Positions 50,829-57,562 of a stretch of DNA of 64,000 bases are shown here, one piece after another. A model generated the notes under the pieces. The model made no database searches. It was not told the origin of the DNA and worked only from the letters and a program-made list of their open reading frames with translations. The stretch covers positions 2,726,149 through 2,790,148 of the forward strand of contig NZ_JAULBL010000002.1 of assembly GCF_030512175.1 (NCBI RefSeq). The letters are read 5' to 3'. The stretch comes from Paeniglutamicibacter sulfureus (GTDB lineage Bacteria; Actinomycetota; Actinomycetes; Actinomycetales; Micrococcaceae). How positions within the stretch are numbered: the first letter of the stretch is position 1; the number at the start of each line of letters is the position of its first letter. Made by a program: the position numbers and the translations under genes.

Positions 50829-52282
50829 CCGCGACCCGCAACGCAATGCTCGAGCTGGAATTGGAACGCTTCCGTTACTCCGGGGCCGAGCACGACACGC
50901 TTGCCGGCATGTGCCTGTCCCTGGCGCCGGGATCGCTGACGGCAATCGTGGGGGACTCAGGCTCCGGCAAGTCAACGCTTGGTGCTGTGCTTGCGGGGAT
51001 GTTGCCCCGCCACGACGGCGACGACATGGTAGGGCGCATCACCCTCGCCGGGCAGGAGATCCGCCACGGTGCCGGCGCCGACCCGCGCATCGATCCGGTG
51101 GGGTGGGCCCGCCACGTCGGAATGCTGCCCCAGGATGCCCGGCACTACCTCTCCGGGGTACGCGAAACCGTGGAGGAGGAACTGGCCCTGGGACTGGAGA
51201 ACGCCGGGGTGCCGCGCGCAGACATGCGCCTGGGCATCGCCGCGCTGGCCCGGAAACTGGGAATCGGTTCCCTGCTGCCCCGTGATTCGGGGAAGCTCTC
51301 CGGCGGGCAGGAACGCCTCGTGGCCCTGGCCGCGCTCGCCCTGGGCGCCGCGCCGGTGCTGGTCCTTGACGAACCGCTGGCCGGGCTGGATGCCTCGGCG
51401 GCGAGCCAGGTCTCGGCCCTGCTGGGTCACCTGCGCTCCGAGGGGACAGCGCTGGTGCTGCTCACCCGCAGCCTCGATGGGTTGGCGGCCGGTGCAGACC
51501 GGGTGCTGTCGCTGCGCGCCGGCAGCACCAGCCCGGTAGAGGGCGCCGATATGGCCGGCAGCGTGCCTGCACCACCACCGGCTCGCCGGAATCCGCGCGC
51601 TGACGGGGCCTTACTGCTCGAGTTCGCCGGCACGGAGCTCGGCTACGCGGGATCCTCCGACCCCGTGGTGGCTTCACTTGACCTGCAGGTGAGGGCCGGT
51701 GAATGCGTCGCGCTGGCCGGGCCGAACGGGGCGGGCAAGACCACGGTGCTCAAGGCAGCGGCCGGGTTGCTGCGCCCCGGCGCCGGACGGGTCGTTGACC
51801 ATGTGCGCCCCGGCGGGTCCATCGGGCTCTTGCTGCAGAACCCCTCCGACCAGCTCTTCGAACGGACGGTCCGCCGCGAGGTCTCCTTCGGCCTGCCCAA
51901 ACGCGGTCCCCAGGCGGCGCGGGTACCGGAGGTGCTGGCCACCCTGGGGCTGGCCGCCGAGGCGGAAACCCACCCCTACGAGTTGCCCGCCTCCGCCCGG
52001 CGCCTCGTGGCCCTGGCCACCGTGCTGGTGCGCGATCCGAGCGTGCTGTTGCTCGATGAGCCGACCGAGGCGCTGGACGCGGAAGGGATGGCGCGGCTGC
52101 ACGGTGCGATCGGGAAGGTGCTGGACCGCGGCGGGGCCGTGCTCTTCTCCACCCATGACGAGGCGTTCATGGCTGCCACCGCGCACCGCGTCCACAGAAT
52201 GGAACCTGCCCGGGTGTTGAGCGTCGCGTTGTTTGGGGATGAGCCGTCGAGTTCGGTGCCGATGCAAGGTTTCGACTTGTAG
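50825..52282 (+). CDS. ECF transporter fused duplicate ATPase (A1-A2)
   Basis: A 485-residue protein with two ABC ATPase domains in one chain. Domain 1 (residues 1-240): P-loop GDSGSGKST (near 42), Q-loop 'MLPQDARHYL', signature LSGGQ (near 157) and Walker B 'VLVLDEPLAGLD'. Domain 2 (from about 265): P-loop GPNGAGKTT (near 300), 'LLQNPSDQLFERTV' Q-loop typical of ECF A proteins and Walker B 'VLLLDEPTEALD'. In domain 2 the signature is degenerate ('LPASARRLVAL', with Ala-Ser in place of Gly-Gly), so hydrolysis sites are probably asymmetric. Starts at the ATGA overlap with the T gene. Confidence 0.88.
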   Translation: MTATRNAMLELELERFRYSGAEHDTLAGMCLSLAPGSLTAIVGDSGSGKSTLGAVLAGMLPRHDGDDMVGRITLAGQEIRHGAGADPRIDPVGWARHVGMLPQDARHYLSGVRETVEEELALGLENAGVPRADMRLGIAALARKLGIGSLLPRDSGKLSGGQERLVALAALALGAAPVLVLDEPLAGLDASAASQVSALLGHLRSEGTALVLLTRSLDGLAAGADRVLSLRAGSTSPVEGADMAGSVPAPPPARRNPRADGALLLEFAGTELGYAGSSDPVVASLDLQVRAGECVALAGPNGAGKTTVLKAAAGLLRPGAGRVVDHVRPGGSIGLLLQNPSDQLFERTVRREVSFGLPKRGPQAARVPEVLATLGLAAEAETHPYELPASARRLVALATVLVRDPSVLLLDEPTEALDAEGMARLHGAIGKVLDRGGAVLFSTHDEAFMAATAHRVHRMEPARVLSVALFGDEPSSSVPMQGFDL

Positions 52283-52337
52283 GTCTTGATCTTCGGTTAT
52301 TGGCGGCGGCAAGCTGACGATAACCAAACTTAAGGCA

Positions 52338-52378
52338 AACGACCCAGCGCCAGATTTCGAAGGCTGCGCCGGGTCGTT
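52338..52378 (+). terminator. terminator after the ECF transporter genes
   Basis: AACGACCC (52338-52345) pairs with GGGTCGTT (52371-52378), extended by GCGC/GCGC past a mismatch, then TCTAACG. It lies 56 bp after the ATPase stop and 22 bp before the transposon's first gene. Confidence 0.65.
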
Positions 52379-52400
52379 CTAACGCGAAAGAGTCGCGCTA

Positions 52401-53045
52401 ATGATCACGGTAAGTTATGCGCCCGCCGCTGTCGAATCTGATCTGCGTGGCGGCCTCCTTTCATGCCCCGAATGCGCCGGGGCATTGCGTCCGTGGGGCC
52501 ATGCACGGGAACGACGGATCCGCATGGGAACCGCGGGGCCGTCCGTGTCGGTGTTTTGCCCGTTGCGGGCCCGGTGCACCGGATGCCGGATGACTCATGT
52601 GCTGTTGCCGGTTGTTCTGGCGGCACGGAAGGCTGATGAGGCTTTGGTGATCGCCGCAGCCATCGAAGCCAAGGCCCTCGAGGGGCTCGGCCACCGCTCC
52701 ATCGCGGATCGGGTGGGCCGGCCGGTGAGCACGGTGCGTGGTTGGCTGCGGTCTTTCGGCTCTTCCGCCGCGTCCCTGTGTTCTTGGTTTCGGTCTCTGC
52801 TGCTCCGGGACGCGTCGGATGCCGCGTCGCTCTGGCCGCAGTCCGCCCGTGGAATTCTTGCCCAGGCCTTGGGGGTTCTGTTGGCCTATGCCCGGGTGGT
52901 GGGCGAGCGTTTTGCGGTCCCGGAAGCCAGTGCGGTTCCTTGGCATGCTGCCGCGTTGGCCAGCGCCGGGCCGTGGGTGTTCAGCGGCACCTGGTGGGTG
53001 AAAAGGCTTGCAACACCAATTGGCCCTGATAGGGCGGGGTGTTGA
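52401..53045 (+). CDS. zinc-ribbon and helix-turn-helix protein of the transposon (DUF6431-like)
   Basis: A 214-residue protein. The N-terminal zinc ribbon has CPEC (near residue 22) and CPLRARCTGC (near 53). An HTH follows ('GHRSIADRVGRPVSTVRGWLRSF', near 96), then a helical region without known domain. It resembles DUF6431, which I recall as occurring immediately upstream of such transposases. Role unknown: DNA recognition at transposon ends or regulation are possible. Start ATG has only a weak AAAGAG upstream. The C-terminus may be frameshifted (see findings): a +1/-1 shift near 52990 would give an ending CNTNWP. Confidence 0.65.
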   Translation: MITVSYAPAAVESDLRGGLLSCPECAGALRPWGHARERRIRMGTAGPSVSVFCPLRARCTGCRMTHVLLPVVLAARKADEALVIAAAIEAKALEGLGHRSIADRVGRPVSTVRGWLRSFGSSAASLCSWFRSLLLRDASDAASLWPQSARGILAQALGVLLAYARVVGERFAVPEASAVPWHAAALASAGPWVFSGTWWVKRLATPIGPDRAGC

Positions 53046-53131
53046 TGGGCGAAAGTGGGCAACAAGCATGACCTGCGCCCCGGTGCAGGTGGTGCCGATA
53101 AATACCGTTTCCCTGAAAGGACACCGCCTTG

Positions 53132-54649
53132 ATGCCACTTGCCCTGATCCCGGAACAGCGTCCGGAAACCTTCGTTGCAGCCGACCCTCCACCGGCAACA
53201 CCGGCACCGTCCTCGGCTCCGGTGAAAGGACCGGTGAAACGCAGCGAACGCGCCGAGCAGATCGCCCTGTTCCGCTACCAGCTCATCCGGGAAGCAGCCG
53301 ATGACCAGCTCGGTGCCAAGGCCCGAGGTGTCATGGTGCGCGCACTGGCCATCCAATACCATCCCTGGCCTTTCGGGGGCACCAAGCGGTTCTCCCGGGA
53401 AAGTATCGATCGCTGGATCAAGGCCTGGAAGAAGGACGGCTTTGACGGGTTGAAGCCAACCCAACGCGCCCAAGGCCCGATCACCGAGCCCCGGGTGCTG
53501 CTGCTGGCCGAGACCTTGAAGCGGGAGAAGCCTCACCGCACTGCCGCCCAAATCAAAAGGATCATCGCCACCACGCTGGGCGATGCACCCTCGGAAACGA
53601 CGCTGCTGCGCCACTTCCGGTCCCTGGACATTTCCACCGGCGTTCCCGGGGCCGCCACCGGCCGCTTCGAAACCGAGGAATCCAACGAAATCTGGGTGGG
53701 AGATGCCCTGCATGGGCCGCGGATCGAGGGACGCAAAACCTATTTGTTCGCGTTCCTCGATGACCATTCCCGGATGGTGGTCGCCTCCCGGTGGGCCTTC
53801 GCCGAGGACACCGTCCGCCTGGCCGCGGTGCTGCGTCCGGCCCTGCAAACCCACGGAATACCACGTCAGGTCTATGTCGACAACGGCAGTGCCTTTGCTG
53901 ACAAGGCACTTCAGCGGGTCACGGCGAAGCTGGGGATCAGGTTGGTTCATTCGGCCCCCTACCGCCCGCAGGGAAGGGGCAAAATTGAGCGGTTCTTCAA
54001 TACCGTGACCCAGCAATTCCTGGGTGAAATCACCGTCACCAACCAGCCCTCGCTTCCGGGCACCGGGCAGGGATCGGAGATCTCCACCCTGCAAGAACTG
54101 AACGCGCTCTTCACCTCCTGGGTGCAGGTTCTCTATCACCGCACCATCCACTCCACCACCGGGCAAACACCGCTTGAGCGCTGGGATGCCAGCTGGGTCA
54201 AACGCACCCCGGTACGCAAATCCCCGGACCAGGTCAGTGAGGCATTCCTCTGGTCCGAGAAACGTAAGGTCACCAAGACTGCCACGATCTCCCTGCTGGG
54301 CAACACCTACCAGGTGGACCCGGTGCTGGCAGGAACCCGGGTCGAACTCATCTATGATCCCTTCGACCTGGCCGCCCCCATCGCCGTGCACTCCCACCTG
54401 GGAGTCCCGGCCGGAACCGCGACCCTGCTTCAGATTCGTCGGCACGTGCACCCGAAGGCCAAGAATGCGGCCGCCGACCGGGACGCCGGAGCCCAAAACG
54501 TTTCCACCGGTATCGATTACCTGCGCCTGCTCGAGGACCAACACAAACACACCATGAGCGGGGCTCCGATCAGCTTCGAGAAACTCGCCACCCCGTCCAG
54601 AAACACCGACACCGCCAAAGCGCACCACCGCCAGGAGAACACGCCGTGA
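53132..54649 (+). CDS. DDE-type integrase/transposase
   Basis: A 505-residue transposase with an RNase H-like catalytic core (rve). Acidic triad: Asp in 'IWVGDALHGP' (near 190), Asp in 'VYVDNGSAF' (near 250) and Glu in 'GRGKIERFFNTV' (near 286). HTH domains occupy residues 35-165 ('SRESIDRWIKAWKKDGFDGL'). A Mu-type beta-barrel domain lies near 370-440. The tail (440-505) is polar. Start at ATG with GAAAGGA upstream; a TTG one codon earlier is possible. The stop overlaps the ATPase GTG (GTGA), so the two are translationally coupled. Confidence 0.9.
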   Translation: MPLALIPEQRPETFVAADPPPATPAPSSAPVKGPVKRSERAEQIALFRYQLIREAADDQLGAKARGVMVRALAIQYHPWPFGGTKRFSRESIDRWIKAWKKDGFDGLKPTQRAQGPITEPRVLLLAETLKREKPHRTAAQIKRIIATTLGDAPSETTLLRHFRSLDISTGVPGAATGRFETEESNEIWVGDALHGPRIEGRKTYLFAFLDDHSRMVVASRWAFAEDTVRLAAVLRPALQTHGIPRQVYVDNGSAFADKALQRVTAKLGIRLVHSAPYRPQGRGKIERFFNTVTQQFLGEITVTNQPSLPGTGQGSEISTLQELNALFTSWVQVLYHRTIHSTTGQTPLERWDASWVKRTPVRKSPDQVSEAFLWSEKRKVTKTATISLLGNTYQVDPVLAGTRVELIYDPFDLAAPIAVHSHLGVPAGTATLLQIRRHVHPKAKNAAADRDAGAQNVSTGIDYLRLLEDQHKHTMSGAPISFEKLATPSRNTDTAKAHHRQENTP

Positions 54650-55458
54650 GCATCACGTCACTGCAAAGCCATTACGGTTTTTCCCGCATGCCCTTCAGCG
54701 CGGACATCCCGCCCCAGGCGCTGCATCCGCACCCCGGGCACCGCGAGGCGATCGCCCGGATCCACTGGTGCATCGGCCAACGCCAAATGGGTGTGATCAC
54801 CGGGGAGGTCGGTGCCGGGAAAACCGTCGCGGTGCGCGCGGCACTGGCCGGGCTCGAGGCCTCCCGCCACCAGGTCATCTATCTTCCGGACCCGACCATC
54901 ACCATGCGCGGCATCCATGCCACCATCGTTTCGGCCCTGGGCGGCCAGCCATCCTTCTATTCCGGGGTACTGGCCACCCAAACCGCGGCACTGCTGGCCG
55001 GGGAGCTGGACGAGCGTTCCCGCCTGCCGGTCGTGGTCATCGACGAGGCGCACCTTTTGAGCAACACCGAGCTGGAATCCCTGCGCATGCTCACCAACAC
55101 GGCCCTTGATACCGGGTCCCACTTCGCATTGCTGCTCATTGGGCAACCCACGCTGCGCAGGCGCCTGAAGATGGCCGTCCTGGCCGCGCTGGACCAGCGC
55201 ATCGGCACCCGTTTCACCCTCACCGGCATGAACCTTGCCGACACAGCCAGCTATATCAAAGCGCATCTCGGTTTTGCGGGCAGATCGGACACGCTGTTCT
55301 CCGAGGATGCCGTTACCGCCATCCACCAGGCCTCCCGGGGTTACCCGCGAGCGGTGAACAACCTCGCCGTCTCCGCGTTGATCGCCACCTACGCCGGCAA
55401 CAAGACCATCGTCGACCAGGCCGCGGCGCAATCCGCGATCACCGAAAACAGCGAATAG
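54646..55458 (+). CDS. ExeA/TniB-like AAA ATPase of the transposon
   Basis: A 270-residue AAA+ ATPase. Walker A 'GEVGAGKTVAVRA' (near 59), Walker B 'LPVVVIDEAHLL' (near 130) and sensor motif 'LLLIGQPTLRRRL' (near 165). The start 'LQSHYGFSRMPFSADIPP' is the ExeA/TniB N-terminal pattern. By analogy with MuB, TnsC, TniB and IstB it would bind target DNA and activate the transposase. GTG start within the transposase stop. Followed 41 bp later by a terminator. Confidence 0.88.
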   Translation: MSITSLQSHYGFSRMPFSADIPPQALHPHPGHREAIARIHWCIGQRQMGVITGEVGAGKTVAVRAALAGLEASRHQVIYLPDPTITMRGIHATIVSALGGQPSFYSGVLATQTAALLAGELDERSRLPVVVIDEAHLLSNTELESLRMLTNTALDTGSHFALLLIGQPTLRRRLKMAVLAALDQRIGTRFTLTGMNLADTASYIKAHLGFAGRSDTLFSEDAVTAIHQASRGYPRAVNNLAVSALIATYAGNKTIVDQAAAQSAITENSE

Positions 55459-55500
55459 GAGCCCGGCACCGACGACGACCACGCCGTCAGCAAGACAACG

Positions 55501-55532
55501 AATGCCCTGCCGAAACCCCTCGGCAGGGCATT
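55501..55532 (+). terminator. terminator of the transposon operon
   Basis: AATGCCCTGCCGA (55501-55513) with its perfect complement at 55520-55532 and a 6-nt loop, followed by TCC. Confidence 0.75.
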
Positions 55533-55546
55533 TCCATGGGCGGCTC

Positions 55547-55595
55547 GTCGTCAAACCCGGTGACGCGAAGATCGTCAAACAACGCGACGGTCAAC
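55547..55595 (+). repeat. short direct repeats right of the transposon genes
   Basis: TCGTCAAAC occurs at 55548-55556 and 55572-55580 (24-bp period); a weaker third form, CGGTCAAC, lies at 55588-55595. Iterated sites near the end are typical of Mu/Tn7-type elements, so these may be transposase-binding sites. Confidence 0.35.
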
Positions 55596-55713
55596 ACCCG
55601 GGCCGCCCGGGCATAGCAGGGAAAATGGGTCCCGGAACCACGCATCGGCTCGTTGGGACTGCCGGGGCCGGTAGTGTGGGATTTCTTGGGGGCCAACGAG
55701 CCATGGGAGAAAC

Positions 55714-56370
55714 ATGCCAGAGGATTTTGAGCGGTGGGATGTGCTGGTCCGCGACCAGCAGCGGATCGGGGTGCTCTACCGGAACCTTGAATCCAACGTG
55801 TTGCTGACCCGCGTCCTGGTGGAGGAGGGCGTCCAACCCTATCGGGCAGAGTCGCGCGTGCGGTTTGACCCGGGCTCCGACGCCTGGGAGCTGAGCTGGT
55901 TCCGCGACCTAACCATGGACCAGGCCCGGCTCATGCGCCGGGAGACGCAGGATCCGCCCGCGGAGTCCATGCCGAGCTTTGCTGACATCCTGATGTTGCA
56001 GCGGGCCATTCGGGATCCCGGGAACCCGGTGGAGTATGTGCGCCTGAACGAGTCCGGCCAGGAGATACACGGCCCCCTCGTCCCTCGGCGCGCGGAACCC
56101 AATGCGCGGATCCAGCAGGTGGGCCCGCCCGAAGAACTCCCCATCCCGTTGGGTGGCGTACTTTCGGCCCGGCGTTTCGAGGCCTGGGCCGACGGACTGT
56201 TGGTTGCCACCCACTGGGTCAACGATGCGAACGAGCTGGTGTGCACCCGCTGGGGAGCGAACATCACGGCCTTCGGCGTGCCCGGGGCACCCAGCGAGGC
56301 CGGCTGGCTCTCGCTAGCGGGGCTCGATGAGGGAACCATCGGGTTCATGACCCACGGTTTCGATGCCTAG
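55714..56370 (+). CDS. hypothetical protein
   Basis: A 218-residue acidic, soluble protein that I cannot assign. No signal peptide, membrane helix or Cys motif. The C-terminal half ('VGPPEELPIPLGGVLSARRFEAWADGLLVATHW') reads like a ligand-binding alpha/beta domain. The ATG has GGAG 10 nt upstream. It lies between the transposon and the Rieske genes, convergent with the latter. Codon use is normal for the genome. Confidence 0.6.
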   Translation: MPEDFERWDVLVRDQQRIGVLYRNLESNVLLTRVLVEEGVQPYRAESRVRFDPGSDAWELSWFRDLTMDQARLMRRETQDPPAESMPSFADILMLQRAIRDPGNPVEYVRLNESGQEIHGPLVPRRAEPNARIQQVGPPEELPIPLGGVLSARRFEAWADGLLVATHWVNDANELVCTRWGANITAFGVPGAPSEAGWLSLAGLDEGTIGFMTHGFDA

Positions 56371-56412
56371 TCTCGGATGCCCGGCCGCCGAAAGACCCAA
56401 CCAAGGCGCAGC

Positions 56413-56895
56413 CTAGACGTAGATGAGGACGTCGTCGCCCTTGATTTCCGCGGCAAAGCGCTCCAGCGCGCCGCGGGCGGGACCGGCGACGGCCTTGCCG
56501 TCCTCGGGTTGGAAGAAGGAGCCGTGGCAGGAGGAGTAGAACGCCTCGTCATCGTTGGGCGACTTCGCGCCGACCGCACATCCCTGGTGGGTGCAGATTG
56601 CCGAGTAGGCCAGGACGGATTTTTGGTTCGGGCGGAACAGCAGGAAGCCTGCCTGCCTACCCGCTGCCTCGCACTGGGTGAGGACCGCTTCAACCGACAG
56701 GCGAGTACCCACGGCCAATTCGGCGGTGGTCGCCACCACGGTGCCAGTGCCGACGGGCTCAGGAGGGGCGGAGGGCACGTTGTTCGGTGCCGCCGAGGAA
56801 CCGTCGCCGCAGGCGGCCAGGGCCAGGGTGGCACCGGCCGCCACGGTGGTGCCACCAAAGGCGCGACGCGTGATGGGGGAAGAAAGCGAAGTCAT
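56413..56895 (-). CDS. Rieske-fold lipoprotein lacking one cluster-ligand Cys
   Basis: A 160-residue exported protein. A Tat-type signal with twin Arg ('PITRRAFGG', near residue 9) ends in the lipobox LALAAC, predicting a membrane-anchored lipoprotein. The C-terminal Rieske fold has the first motif CTHQGC (near 108), but the second reads S-S-C-H-G-S where C-P-C-H-G-S is expected, so the second Cys ligand of the [2Fe-2S] cluster is Ser. The disulfide Cys and the His ligand remain. It lies downstream of an intact paralogue and is probably co-transcribed with it. Confidence 0.8.
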   Translation of the reverse strand: MTSLSSPITRRAFGGTTVAAGATLALAACGDGSSAAPNNVPSAPPEPVGTGTVVATTAELAVGTRLSVEAVLTQCEAAGRQAGFLLFRPNQKSVLAYSAICTHQGCAVGAKSPNDDEAFYSSCHGSFFQPEDGKAVAGPARGALERFAAEIKGDDVLIYV

Positions 56896-56988
56896 GATTC
56901 CCATCATTCCATGCACGTGCGCAGGCAGGATCGAAGTGGCGGTGCGATGTCACTTACAACCCCTGCCGAGGCCCGGCAGGCTTCCGGA

Positions 56989-57420
56989 TCAGAGGAAGAT
57001 CTTGACCTTGTCGCCCTCGATCGCAGCCGGAAAGCGCTTCAGCGAAGCGTCGGCCGGGCCCTGGGCGACCGAGCCATCGGCTTTCGAGAACTTGGAGCCG
57101 TGGCACGGGCACTCGAAGGTTTCGCCGCTGCCGCTGCCGACCTTGCATCCCTGGTGCGTGCACACGGAGGTGTACGCGAGGACGGTTGCCTCGTCTGGGC
57201 GGTAAAGCAGGTATCCGCTTCCGTTGACGGTGACCGAGGCGGTACCGTCCACCGGCAAACGGGAGACATCGATGGCGTCCGTACCGGTGCCGGTGGCTTC
57301 CGGGAGATCCTGGGGCTTATCGTCGGACCCGCACGACACCAAGGTCACCGCGGCGCTGGAAACCAGCGCGGCGCCAATGACACTTCTGCGGGTGGGCACA
57401 AGCGTGATCTTTTCTTTCAT
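56989..57420 (-). CDS. Rieske [2Fe-2S] lipoprotein
   Basis: A 143-residue exported electron-transfer protein. Twin-Arg signal ('VPTRRSVIGAALV', near residue 8) with lipobox-like 'VTLVSC', then a small Rieske domain with intact ligands CTHQGC (near 88) and CPCHGS (near 105). Probably tethered to the outer face of the membrane. Partner redox enzyme unknown. It precedes the degenerate paralogue by about 90 bp. Start ATG without a good ribosome site; the longer frame upstream crosses the fadB terminator. Confidence 0.85.
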   Translation of the reverse strand: MKEKITLVPTRRSVIGAALVSSAAVTLVSCGSDDKPQDLPEATGTGTDAIDVSRLPVDGTASVTVNGSGYLLYRPDEATVLAYTSVCTHQGCKVGSGSGETFECPCHGSKFSKADGSVAQGPADASLKRFPAAIEGDKVKIFL

Positions 57421-57498
57421 AAGCAAAGTGTCGCGCACAATCGCGCCAAGGTCGATGGAAGGGAGCAGGAATTTTTTGCCCCCGACCACCGGGGACGC

Positions 57499-57538
57499 CG
57501 CGGGCGGGGCAACGGTTCGATCCGTTGCCCCGCCCGCG
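57499..57538 (-). terminator. hairpin terminator of fadA-fadB
   Basis: A 16-bp perfect stem GCGGGCGGGGCAACGG with its complement around TTCGAT, 25 bp beyond the fadB stop on the minus strand; no U-run. Confidence 0.65.
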
Positions 57539-57562
57539 TCACGCCGACTTCCGGGCCAAACC

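Larger units (their letters stand above)
52401..55532 (+). mobile_element. three-gene transposon: zinc-ribbon/HTH protein, DDE transposase, ExeA-like ATPase
   Basis: Three tightly packed genes, all plus strand, then a terminator. The DDE transposase with a partner AAA ATPase follows the logic of Mu/Tn7/Tn5053/IS21-type elements. The extra zinc-ribbon/HTH gene (DUF6431-like) upstream marks a less described subgroup. Ends are not resolved: no convincing terminal inverted repeat or target duplication is found in 52283-52400 versus 55533-55713. Possible binding-site repeats lie on the right side (55547-55595). The element sits between the ECF operon and an unrelated gene. Confidence 0.75.

Noticed and set aside
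52886-54628. Open frame of 580 codons antisense to the transposase
   Set aside because: Composition is that of a GC-shadow frame; the sense strand has the DDE triad and ribosome sites.
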